Assembly: GCA_964408455.1 (NCBI GenBank)
Contig: CAYOZN010000001.1
Location: forward strand, 434,001-498,000
Source: CAYOZN01 sp964408455
GTDB lineage: Bacteria; Planctomycetota; Phycisphaerae; UBA1845; UTPLA1
Direction of reading: 5' to 3'
DNA length: 64,000 nucleotides
Under the pieces are notes generated by a model. It was given only the letters and a program-made list of their open reading frames with translations, had not been told where the DNA came from and ran no database searches. How positions within the stretch are numbered: the stretch's first letter is position 1; each line of letters opens with the position of its first letter. Shown one piece after another: positions 1 through 8,128 of the stretch. The position numbers and the translations under genes were made by a program.

Positions 1-245
1 ACAACAATTCCACGTGGTCCGGTGTCGGCACGACCGACATTTCGTTCCAGATCCCTTCGGCACATAGCCACCTCGAGATTTCGCTGACCGCCGCGGTCGA
101 AGCCCTGGCTGCTTCGGGTGGATCTGCCACCATCAACATGAACTTCCAGGACATTGAGTTCGAGTTCTTCTTTGTTCCCGAGCCCGGCACTCTTGCCCTC
201 TTCGGCCTGGCCGGTGCGGTTCTCGCCATTCGGCGGCGCCGCTAA
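1..245 (+). CDS. PEP-CTERM sorting-domain protein, 3' end only
   Basis: The frame is open from the window edge to TAA at 243-245, so only the last 80 or so residues are visible. The tail has the full PEP-CTERM layout: a VPEPGTLALFG motif, a hydrophobic helix (LAGAVLAI) and a terminal RRRR cluster. PEP-CTERM tails direct exported proteins to an exosortase-dependent sorting route in bacteria that make extracellular polysaccharide. The visible upstream part (FQIPSAHSHLEISLTAAVEAL) resembles the C-terminal part of a beta-sandwich surface domain, but the function cannot be read from it. A hairpin and an intrinsic terminator follow. Confidence 0.85.
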   Translation, partial: NNSTWSGVGTTDISFQIPSAHSHLEISLTAAVEALAASGGSATINMNFQDIEFEFFFVPEPGTLALFGLAGAVLAIRRRR

Positions 246-253
246 TCGGCTTC

Positions 254-283
254 GTGAGTCAACAGGTCTCTCCGTTGTCTCAC
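254..283 (+). terminator. stem-loop after the PEP-CTERM gene
   Basis: A 10-bp stem (254-263 with 274-283, one mismatch) encloses a 10-nt loop just after the stop codon. There is no T-run, so it may protect the 3' end rather than terminate alone. Confidence 0.5.
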
Positions 284-367
284 GACCCGAAACAACGCGC
301 CACCTATCCCGGGCGCGGTGGCGTGAATAGTCCTGAAGGGAACCGATTGATTGTTCCGATCTTCCAA

Positions 368-408
368 GGGGGTGCCTCATCCAACATGAGGAACCTCCTT
401 TTTGTTTA
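368..408 (+). terminator. intrinsic terminator
   Basis: A 13-bp stem (368-380 with 386-398, one G-U pair and one mismatch) closes a 5-nt loop and runs into TTTTTGTTT. This is a classic rho-independent terminator on the plus strand and most likely ends the transcript of the PEP-CTERM gene. Positions 409-628 after it hold no gene or clear promoter that I can see. Confidence 0.85.
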
Positions 409-628
409 GATTGCCTGGATAGACGCATCCACGTTCTGTGTTCCCGGGCAAAGCCTGCGCGAATTGCGAGCGCTTGGCGCGAGGTAGCGCAACGGTCGAT
501 GGCGAATCAGGCATGTGCCAGGGGATTCGGGCGGAAGAATGGGCGGCGGTTTCGACACCGGCCGTCCGTTCGGCTCGCGGCGGGAATGGGAATATCGCCA
601 GTCTTATCGCAAGGTACGGTTTTCGGCG

Positions 629-2236
629 ATGCACCGAACGCTACGCATAATCTGTTTGCATCTTTTATCGTTCTCACTTTGCGCATCCCAGGTGAGAGCG
701 CTTGATTGTCCGGCCGACATACCAGACCGCACGGCCGACATGCCGGACAGCTGGCTCGTCCTTTTCAACCTGAACAATCCCGACAGCGTCGCGTGGGCGC
801 AGTGGTACCAGGCCCAGCGGCAGATTCCGGAAGAAAATATGCTGGGCCTCGCGGCCTCCGGTGCGGAGCATCTGCCGGATCTCGCGGCCGCTCAGTCGCA
901 GATCTTCCAGCCGGTAAAGAACTATCTGAATGCCAATCCCGAGTTAAACCTCAAGGTCATGGGAATCCTGCTTGGATACGGCCTGCCGGGGCGCTATGCA
1001 ACGCCACCGGCAGGGGGGGGCGGCTTCTCCATTGCTGATGGTCTTGAGGACATGACGGATGACACGCTGGCGCCCGCCCTCCAAAAGGGCAACAATTTTG
1101 ACAATCCGCAGTTTCAGGGCAACATGCTGCCGCCCGGCGGCCGGTTGACGAAGGCCAGCATGGCGTGCAACCGTTACATGACGGCGCGAATCGACGCGCC
1201 GTCGGTTGACATCGCCATGGCACTGACGACGCGCGCCCTGGCCCTCGAACAGCCGAACGCCACGCTCTTCGGACGGCATGTGCACTTCGATTATATCGAT
1301 CCAGCCGTGCCTCCGGTGGGGGAGTGGGCCTGGTTAAGATTCGCGGTGGAGGAACCCGGCCTGTCCGAGTTGCCCTGGTCGGAGTTTGATGACGATACCG
1401 AACAGACGCCCGCGGCGGCGTTTCGGCTGGGCACTCACGATATCTCCGGCTGGAACGACGATCGGCTATACGACGGCGTCGATGGCCTGAAGGTGCTTGC
1501 CTACAACTACAACAGCTATGGCGCGACGACCTGCCGAAGCACGACCGCGGATGGCGGCCGCTACGTCCCCAACGCGATTGCGGCCGGCTATGCCGCGGCC
1601 ATTGGCGCCACGGGCGAACCGACATGCTGCCTGGGACCGGTGCCCGAGACGATTCTCGCCGCGCTGCGCGAGGGCTGGACGCTGGGCGAGGCGTTTTACC
1701 TGGCCGATGTGAATAACGACTGGATGTGGACGCTGGTCGGCGATCCGCTGATGCGCATTCCAAACTGGTTTGACAGTCCACCGATCGATCTGCCCGGCGA
1801 CGGCGACATTAATAACGACGGCGTGGTCGACGGTCTCGACATCGTCCTGTTTACCGATGTCCTCCAGGAACGCCTGACGGAGCCCGACGCCGTGGCCAGT
1901 GCCGATCTCGACGGCGACGGGCTGGTTGACATGGACGACGCGTTTCTCCTGCTGGGCCCCGCGGTTTATAATACCTACGACCACGAGATCCTCCGGGGTT
2001 CGGGCGATGTCAATAACGACCGGCGCGTCGACGCGCTGGACATCCAGCCATTTGTGGACGTCATGCTCAATCGCGAAGGCGAATTTCCACTCAGCAGCGT
2101 GTACGCCGCAGATATGACGCGCAACGGCATCGTCGATGCGGAAGATCTGCCGCTGTTCGTCGAGCAGGTTCTGGGGGGCGGCGGCGAATCTCACACCGGC
2201 GGCCAAATCGTGCTCCGTCCGATCAGCACACCCTGA
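629..2236 (+). CDS. TIGR03790-type secreted protein with dockerin repeats
   Basis: A 535-residue protein. The ATG at 629 is chosen because it is followed by a signal peptide (MHRTLRIICLHLLSFSLCAS); in-frame ATGs upstream only add an unlikely charged segment. The body resembles the TIGR03790 family of unknown function (NNPDSVAWAQWYQAQRQIP near the N-terminus, WTLVGDPLMRIP at the end). From about residue 390 come two dockerin type I modules with four calcium-loop repeats of the type GDINNDGVVDGLD and GDVNNDRRVDALD. In planctomycetes such dockerin-like tails are common on exported proteins and need not mean a cellulosome; no cohesin is visible here. The metallopeptidase gene follows after 29 nt and is probably co-transcribed. 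Confidence 0.8.
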   Translation: MHRTLRIICLHLLSFSLCASQVRALDCPADIPDRTADMPDSWLVLFNLNNPDSVAWAQWYQAQRQIPEENMLGLAASGAEHLPDLAAAQSQIFQPVKNYLNANPELNLKVMGILLGYGLPGRYATPPAGGGGFSIADGLEDMTDDTLAPALQKGNNFDNPQFQGNMLPPGGRLTKASMACNRYMTARIDAPSVDIAMALTTRALALEQPNATLFGRHVHFDYIDPAVPPVGEWAWLRFAVEEPGLSELPWSEFDDDTEQTPAAAFRLGTHDISGWNDDRLYDGVDGLKVLAYNYNSYGATTCRSTTADGGRYVPNAIAAGYAAAIGATGEPTCCLGPVPETILAALREGWTLGEAFYLADVNNDWMWTLVGDPLMRIPNWFDSPPIDLPGDGDINNDGVVDGLDIVLFTDVLQERLTEPDAVASADLDGDGLVDMDDAFLLLGPAVYNTYDHEILRGSGDVNNDRRVDALDIQPFVDVMLNREGEFPLSSVYAADMTRNGIVDAEDLPLFVEQVLGGGGESHTGGQIVLRPISTP

Positions 2237-2265
2237 AGACGGCCTCGCACATCAGGAGAAGAACA

Positions 2266-5200
2266 GTGACAAGCCCACGGCCCTGGATGCCGGCAGTCAT
2301 TTACGCGCTACTGGTCTGCCCATTCGCGGCGATTGCCGACGATGCTGTGCGCGTCACCAGGTCCACGTCCAGCGGCCTGCCGGTTTTTGCTGGCTGGTCC
2401 CGCGTTCCGCACAATCAAGCTGCGGCGCCATTGGGACGAACGGGTCGCCTCGATCTCTGCGCCGTCCATTTCAACGTGGCGGATGCCGCGGCCGAGTTGA
2501 TTCTGGTGCGCGACGAAGTCGACGCCCTGCGGCACCGGCACGAAACGTATCAACAGATGCATCGCGGCGTGCCGGTGTTTTCTGGCATCCTGAAGGTGCA
2601 TTCGGATGCCGCCGGCCGAGTGGTCGCGGGCAGCGGCCGTTATTACCCCATACCGGGGGATCTATCGGTGCAGCCGCAGGTTCCGGGCGATAGTGCCAAC
2701 GCGGTAGCACAACACCACGCAGGGCTGCCGAATGCAGAGGTTTTTCGCACCAGTCTGGTGATCGTCGATCCCGGCTGGTATGGCGATCCGCCGGCCGGAC
2801 CGCGGCTTGCCTGGCACATCGAGATCGGCGACGAACCCAGTGCACGGGAATTCGCATTCTTCGTCGATGCGACGGACGGTTGCGTGACCGACGTATGGTC
2901 CCTGTCATGCAGCGCCATCAACCGGCAGATTTACACCGGCATTGGAGAAAACCAGCTGCCTGGAACGCTCATTCGCGCTGAAGGCGATCCCGTATCCGGG
3001 CTGCCGTCGGTCGATATCGCCTACGACTATGCCGGAGACGCGTACAACTACTTTCTGAATGCGTTTGGACGGGACAGCTACGACAACGCGGGTTCGGCCA
3101 TCCACATCTCGACGCAGGCCGAATTCACCGGCGTTTTTCCATGTCCCAACGCGTCGTGGAGCTACCTGTTCAACCGCATGACGCTGTGCACCGGCACCGA
3201 GACGGACGATATCATCGCCCACGAGTTCACCCACGGCGTCACGCACGCAACTGCCGATCTCATCTATCAGAATCAGCCGGGGCAGTTGAATGAGAGTTTC
3301 TCCGACATATTCGGCGAGATGGTGGACCTGTTTAACAGCGGCTCGGCCTTCGTGGGAGAAACCGGGGCGACGCCGTGGGAGCAGCACCCCACCGGCCCCG
3401 GCCTGGACATGAACCTGGCCCGGTCGAGCTGCACGTCTTCGCTTGCGGGCTTTCCCGATGGCACGCGATGGGTCCAGGCGGAGGACTCCACTGCTTTCAA
3501 CTTCGGCGTTCGCGATATGTGGGATCCGGTGTGTTTCATGCACCCGAATACCGCGAACCACGCTCTGCAGACGTGCAGCGCGCTCGACGACGGCGGCGTA
3601 CACAGTGGCAGCGGCGTTCTGAACCATGCCTTCGCGATCGCCTGCGACGGGAAGTCGTTCAACGGCTATACCGTTGCGGGCGTCGGGCCGATAAAGGCGG
3701 GCGCTGCGTTTTATCGCGCGCTGACGTTTTACCTGACCGTCGGCTCCGATTTTCAGGATGCCTATCTGGCGATCAACCAGGCAGCGCTGGACCTGGTGGG
3801 CACCTTTCCCGCCGATCCGCGGACTGGCCTGGCGTCACAGAGCATGTTCACTGCCGCGGACGCGGCGAGCATTGACCAGGCCCTGTTGGCGGTGGAGCTC
3901 AATACAGCCGGCGCCTGCGGCGAAGTGATTCCTACGCTCGACTCAGCGCCGCCGCCTGTCTGCGAACAGGAGATCGTCATCTTCGCGGACGATTTTGAAG
4001 GCGGGGCTGCGGGCTGGACGGTAGAGAACTCGGCGCCGCCCACACCCTATGACTGGCAGCAGGTGCAGGACCTGCCGTTCGATCGGCCCGGCACGGCCTG
4101 GTTCTGCGAAGATCGCCTCGTTGGCGATTGCCAGACCGTAGACGAAACATCGACGCACGATCTCGTCAGCCCTTCGATCGTCGTGCCGGCGGCCTTCAAA
4201 ACGCTCACGCTGCGATTTACGCATTTCGTGGAGGTGGAGCCTCGCTTCGATGGCGGCCAGGTGCACATCAGCGTCAACGGCGGCGAGTGGCAGCTCGTTC
4301 CCACCGCGGCGTTCTGGTTCAACCGTTACAACACGTCGCTGTTCACTGCCGATATCAGCACGAACCCGCTTGCCGGCCAGATCACCTTCAGCGGCGTCGG
4401 GGGAGAGTGGGGCGTTTCGCTCATCGATCTCGGGACGCTGGTCGACGGTGGCGACAGCGTTCGCTTCCGGTTTCGCTTCGCCAAGGACTCCTGCAACGGC
4501 TACACGGGATGGTACATCGACGACTTCGTGCTCTTTGACTGTGCATCCAGCGGGGACTGCAACGGGAATGGCATCTTTGATGAAGCCGATCGATCGGCCG
4601 GTCCCGCACGAGAAATTCTCCTCAGCCAGCTTCCCAACAATAAGTCGACGGGCAATCTCAGCGATGCCGATCCGCACCCATCGCTTGGGCTGAACCTGCT
4701 CGCCGAAAATTTCGACCTGCTGCGGCCGAACACCGTGCACTCGCTGCGCGTGTGGGGGGCTTATACGGGCAATATGGTCGTCAACGACGACTTTACGATC
4801 AAGTTTCACGAAAACGCGGATGGGCTGCCGGGCGCGATCATTTCGCAGCAGACCGGGCTGAACGTCGTGCGTACGGCGACCGGCAGGCGGTTCATCAATT
4901 TGGACGAGTACCGTTACGACATCGAATTGAACCAGCCGGTCTCGCTGCCGGCGGGAAGGTATCTGATCCAGCTATTCAACAACACGACGGGGAGCAGCAC
5001 CACGTGGGCGTGGGAGCGCGCATTCTACGGCTGGATACCGGGCGTGGCATTTCTGGGCCAGTCGTGCACGGACTGGTGTTATCAGGAGGTGCCGAACATG
5101 TCGATCGAACTCTTCGGCGGCATCATCGGGCGCGACCGCGGCGATCTGGATGCAAGCGGTGTCGTCGACGTGGCAGATGTTGAGCTGATGGTCGCGGCGG

Positions 5201-5319
5201 TGCTGGGCACGGAACTTGAACTCGACGCAATCTGTGCCGCGGACATGACCGGCGAAGGATCGGTCGACGGCCTCGACGTGCAGCCGTTCGTTGACTGCGT
5301 GATGGGCGCGTGCCCATAG
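2266..5319 (+). CDS. secreted M4 (thermolysin-like) metallopeptidase with dockerin tail
   Basis: A 1017-residue exported protease. The GTG start at 2266 follows AGGAGA and precedes a signal peptide (VIYALLVCPFAAIADD). A propeptide-like region (FTP type) spans about residues 60-200. The catalytic domain shows HEFTH at 319-323 and the third zinc ligand E343 in NESFSDIFGE; the 20-residue gap from H323 equals that from H146 to E166 in thermolysin. DDGGVHSGSG supplies the equivalent of His231 (H446). Residues about 570-760 form a beta-sandwich region of the MAM/immune-inhibitor-A kind, a further beta-rich part follows, and the C-terminus holds a dockerin pair (RGDLDASGVVDVADVE, ADMTGEGSVDGLDVQPF). 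Extracellular protein degradation is the likely role. Confidence 0.9.
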   Translation: MTSPRPWMPAVIYALLVCPFAAIADDAVRVTRSTSSGLPVFAGWSRVPHNQAAAPLGRTGRLDLCAVHFNVADAAAELILVRDEVDALRHRHETYQQMHRGVPVFSGILKVHSDAAGRVVAGSGRYYPIPGDLSVQPQVPGDSANAVAQHHAGLPNAEVFRTSLVIVDPGWYGDPPAGPRLAWHIEIGDEPSAREFAFFVDATDGCVTDVWSLSCSAINRQIYTGIGENQLPGTLIRAEGDPVSGLPSVDIAYDYAGDAYNYFLNAFGRDSYDNAGSAIHISTQAEFTGVFPCPNASWSYLFNRMTLCTGTETDDIIAHEFTHGVTHATADLIYQNQPGQLNESFSDIFGEMVDLFNSGSAFVGETGATPWEQHPTGPGLDMNLARSSCTSSLAGFPDGTRWVQAEDSTAFNFGVRDMWDPVCFMHPNTANHALQTCSALDDGGVHSGSGVLNHAFAIACDGKSFNGYTVAGVGPIKAGAAFYRALTFYLTVGSDFQDAYLAINQAALDLVGTFPADPRTGLASQSMFTAADAASIDQALLAVELNTAGACGEVIPTLDSAPPPVCEQEIVIFADDFEGGAAGWTVENSAPPTPYDWQQVQDLPFDRPGTAWFCEDRLVGDCQTVDETSTHDLVSPSIVVPAAFKTLTLRFTHFVEVEPRFDGGQVHISVNGGEWQLVPTAAFWFNRYNTSLFTADISTNPLAGQITFSGVGGEWGVSLIDLGTLVDGGDSVRFRFRFAKDSCNGYTGWYIDDFVLFDCASSGDCNGNGIFDEADRSAGPAREILLSQLPNNKSTGNLSDADPHPSLGLNLLAENFDLLRPNTVHSLRVWGAYTGNMVVNDDFTIKFHENADGLPGAIISQQTGLNVVRTATGRRFINLDEYRYDIELNQPVSLPAGRYLIQLFNNTTGSSTTWAWERAFYGWIPGVAFLGQSCTDWCYQEVPNMSIELFGGIIGRDRGDLDASGVVDVADVELMVAAVLGTELELDAICAADMTGEGSVDGLDVQPFVDCVMGACP

Positions 5320-5354
5320 CGGGCCGAATGCGGGCGGCTGGTGCGCAAGAGAAG

Positions 5355-5388
5355 GCCCGCGCCAGCGAACTGATCGCGTGGCGCGGGC
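5355..5388. terminator. hairpin between convergent genes
   Basis: A perfect 10-bp GC-rich stem (GCCCGCGCCA at 5355-5364 with 5379-5388) and a 14-nt loop sit between the converging metallopeptidase and ahcY genes. It could end transcription from either side, although neither strand has a strong T-run. Confidence 0.5.
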
Positions 5389-5473
5389 GCCGGTTACGGT
5401 GAGCAGATCGGTTGCTGGCGGGCCTCGCCGCACTCGCAACGGAGCCTGCCGGGCGGATGGCACCGCTGCGAAA

Positions 5474-6928
5474 TCAATATCGATAGTGATCGGGCTTATA
5501 GGGACCGTCCGACGGCACGCCGAGATAATCGGCCTGGCGCGGCGTCAGCCTGGTAAGCTTGACGCCAAGATGATCCAAATGCAGCCGCGCGACCTTCTCG
5601 TCCAGGTGCTTGGGCAGCGTGTACACCTTGTTCTGGTAGTGCTCGTGATTCTGCTGCACTTCGATCTGGGCGATGACCTGGTTTGAGAAGCTGCTGCTCA
5701 TGACGAAGCTGGGATGACCGGTGGCACAGCCCAGATTGAGTAGCCGTCCTTCAGCCAGCACGATGATCGCGTGACCGTCGGAGAAAATCCACTGATCGAC
5801 CTGGGGCTTGATCGTGTGCTTCTTCACGCCGGGGAGCTTCGTCAGGCCGGCCATGTCAATCTCGTTGTCGAAGTGGCCGATGTTGCCGACGATCGCGCCG
5901 TGCTTCATCTTCTTCATGTGATCGGCGGTGATCACGTCTCGATTGCCGGTCGCCGTGATGAAGATGTCGGCGGTGGCGACTACATCCTCGATCGGGCGCA
6001 CTTCGTAGCCTTCCATTGCGGCCTGAAGGGCGCAGATGGGATCGATCTCGGTGACAACCACACGACATCCCTGACCGCGCAGGGCCTGTGCGCAGCCCTT
6101 GCCCACTTCGCCGAAACCGCAGACCACGCCGACTTTGCCGCCGAGCATGACATCCGTGGCGCGATTGATGCCGTCCACCAGCGAGTGCCGGCAGCCGTAG
6201 ATGTTGTCGAACTTGCTCTTGGTCACGGAGTCGTTGACGTTGATCGCCGGGAACATCAGCGTGCCGGATTCCTGCATCTGGTAGAGCCGGTGCACGCCGG
6301 TAGTCGTTTCCTCCGTGACGCCGCGGACGCCGGCGGCAAGCTTTGTCCACTTTCCGGGGAACTTAGACAGTTCGCTGCGGATGGTATCGAGGATCACGGC
6401 CCATTCCTCAGCGTCGGTATCGGGATTGAACGGCGGCACCTTGCCGGCCTTTTCGAACTCGCTGGCCTTCAGCACCAGCAGCGTCGCGTCACCGCCGTCG
6501 TCGAGGATGGCCGTCGGACCGTCGGCATCCGGCCATGTCAGGCATTGCACGGTGCACCACCAGTATTCCTCTAGCGTCTCGCCCTTCCAGGCGAAGCAGG
6601 GGATGCCGCGCGGGTTTTCGGGCGTGCCGGCGGGGCCGACGACGACCGCGGCGGCGGCATGGTCCTGAGTCGAGAAGATGTTGCAGCTCGCCCAGCGGAC
6701 CTCGGCGCCGAGATCGACCAGCGTTTCGATGAGGACGGCGGTCTGGATCGTCATGTGCAGCGAGCCGCTGATACGCGCGCCGGCCAGCGGCTTCTTGCCG
6801 GCGTACTCGCGCCGGATCGCCATCAGGCCGGGCATCTCGTGCTCGGCCAGCATGATCTCCTTGCGTCCGAACTCGGCCAGGCCCAGATCGGCCACCTTGA
6901 AGTCCTGTGTCGCCATTGCCGTCGTCAT
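5474..6928 (-). CDS. ahcY: adenosylhomocysteinase
   Basis: A 484-residue cytosolic enzyme that hydrolyses S-adenosylhomocysteine to adenosine and homocysteine, removing the product inhibitor of methyltransferases. Identification is secure: MPGLMAIRREYAGKKPL near the N-terminus, the NAD-binding GFGEVGKGCAQALRGQG, VTEIDPICALQAAMEGYEV, and the typical C-terminus DGPYKPDHYRY. I use the ATG at 6928, preceded by AGGAGC; the frame extends 16 codons further into the upstream gene. That gene, an ArsR-methyltransferase fusion, stops one base before this ATG (TGACATG), so the two are one transcription unit and probably translationally coupled. Control by that upstream regulator is likely. Confidence 0.97.
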   Translation of the reverse strand: MTTAMATQDFKVADLGLAEFGRKEIMLAEHEMPGLMAIRREYAGKKPLAGARISGSLHMTIQTAVLIETLVDLGAEVRWASCNIFSTQDHAAAAVVVGPAGTPENPRGIPCFAWKGETLEEYWWCTVQCLTWPDADGPTAILDDGGDATLLVLKASEFEKAGKVPPFNPDTDAEEWAVILDTIRSELSKFPGKWTKLAAGVRGVTEETTTGVHRLYQMQESGTLMFPAINVNDSVTKSKFDNIYGCRHSLVDGINRATDVMLGGKVGVVCGFGEVGKGCAQALRGQGCRVVVTEIDPICALQAAMEGYEVRPIEDVVATADIFITATGNRDVITADHMKKMKHGAIVGNIGHFDNEIDMAGLTKLPGVKKHTIKPQVDQWIFSDGHAIIVLAEGRLLNLGCATGHPSFVMSSSFSNQVIAQIEVQQNHEHYQNKVYTLPKHLDEKVARLHLDHLGVKLTRLTPRQADYLGVPSDGPYKPDHYRY

Positions 6929-6929
6929 G

Positions 6930-7982
6930 TCACTCTTGCTCCTGATGAAGTTTGCCACCGGCAACACCGCCGGCATTGGCCCGGCGCGCGGGCGAGTTGC
7001 CGCGCGTCGCCGTCAATACAAATAGCGGCGGCGCGTCCACGCCGGCCGCGGATTCGGTAGTCACCAGTGCGCTATGCCGGGTGTCTTCAAAACCGGCCTC
7101 GGCACAAACCGTCGACAGGTCCCGGGCGGCAAAACCCCACCACAGGTCCTGCATTTTCTCGTAGAACGCCTGGTTTTCGTGCGACTGCTGCTCCACCACC
7201 AGCAGGCGGCCGCCGGGCCGCACAACTCGGGCGAGTTCGCGCAGCGCGTCCTCCGGTTGAGGCACGTGGTGGAGCACCAGGATGGCCATCGCCAGGTCAA
7301 CGCCTGCATCTTCGAGCGGAAGATCGGCCAGATCTCCGCAGAGCAGGTTCACGTTCTGGAGCCGATGTTCTGCGACTCGATGTCGCGCGCACTCGAGCAT
7401 TGCCCGGGCCGGCTCCACTGCCGTTACGCGCGCGAAATGGCGCGAGAGCAACGGCAGCAGATATCCCGTGCCGCAGCCGATGTCGGCAACGTGCCAACTC
7501 GCCGGCAGCAGGGAAGTCATGGCCTCCAGGGAGAAAGCGTCTCCGAAGGCCGCACGGCGGAGTTCATCCCAGCGGCGACCCATGCGATTAAAAAAGCCGG
7601 CGGCATCACCGGACCGCCGCGCCAGGACACGTTCCAGCCGCGCCTCAAGCTTGGGCGACACCGGCTGCTTCTGAAGCCAGTTCAATAACACCGGCTGGAT
7701 GTCCTCGCCATCCGGTCGCGGATCGGCGGCTGATTGCGCGGCGGCATACAGCGTTGCCGGTCCCAGGTGACGATCGTGCACCAATCCGGCCTCGCGCAGC
7801 ACCTTCAGGTGGCGGGAGATCGTCGACTGGGGCAGGCCCAGAATCTCCACCAGTTCGGAAACGTTGAGTTCCGAGCGCATGAGAATGGAGAGGATGCGCT
7901 GCCGACTGGCATCGGCGAGAGCCCGCAGAACCGCCTCAGGCCCCACGGTTGCGATTTGCGTGTGCGACTTCGCTTCATCCAT
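6930..7982 (-). CDS. ArsR-family regulator fused to SAM-dependent methyltransferase
   Basis: A 350-residue two-domain protein. Residues about 12-85 form an ArsR winged helix (RALADASRQRILSILMRSELNVSELVEILGLPQS is followed by TISRHLKVLREAGLV). Residues about 150-310 form a class I methyltransferase: VADIGCGTGYLLPLL is the SAM-binding motif I, with LPLEDAGVDLAMAILVLHHV and RELARVVRPGGRLLVVEQ further on. Fusions of this kind occur beside SAM-cycle genes, and the ArsR-family SahR of proteobacteria controls ahcY and senses S-adenosylhomocysteine. I infer that this protein represses its own ahcY operon and uses the methyltransferase fold to sense SAH; catalysis remains possible. A consensus promoter places the transcript start about 2 nt before the ATG, so translation is probably leaderless. 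Confidence 0.88.
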   Translation of the reverse strand: MDEAKSHTQIATVGPEAVLRALADASRQRILSILMRSELNVSELVEILGLPQSTISRHLKVLREAGLVHDRHLGPATLYAAAQSAADPRPDGEDIQPVLLNWLQKQPVSPKLEARLERVLARRSGDAAGFFNRMGRRWDELRRAAFGDAFSLEAMTSLLPASWHVADIGCGTGYLLPLLSRHFARVTAVEPARAMLECARHRVAEHRLQNVNLLCGDLADLPLEDAGVDLAMAILVLHHVPQPEDALRELARVVRPGGRLLVVEQQSHENQAFYEKMQDLWWGFAARDLSTVCAEAGFEDTRHSALVTTESAAGVDAPPLFVLTATRGNSPARRANAGGVAGGKLHQEQE

Positions 7983-7987
7983 ATATG
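7980..7987. promoter_or_regulatory. candidate operator CATATATG over the start site
   Basis: The 8-bp perfect palindrome CATATATG contains the ArsR-methyltransferase start codon and the predicted transcript start. It lies in a longer imperfect dyad (ATCC ... GGAT). Autorepressor binding is inferred from position only. Confidence 0.35.
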
Positions 7988-7990
7988 CGG

Positions 7991-8019
7991 ATAATAGGAT
8001 AACTGGCCGGAGGCGTCAA
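7991..8019 (-). promoter_or_regulatory. sigma70-type promoter of the ArsR-MT/ahcY operon
   Basis: Minus strand: TTGACG (8019-8014), 17-nt spacer, TATTAT (7996-7991). The expected start is near 7984, two bases before the ATG at 7982, implying a leaderless mRNA. Confidence 0.7.
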
Positions 8020-8128
8020 TGGAATCTCCCGGAGGCCCTGTTAAGGCCCATAAGCGGCATGCGGGAATGGTTTTGGCGCGGAGTTTCTTCGAAGCGCGAC
8101 GGCTATGGAGAAGCCCGGTGCCGCCCAG

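Noticed and set aside
5771..6574. Plus-strand frame opposite ahcY
   Set aside because: Shadow of a highly conserved enzyme; no independent evidence.
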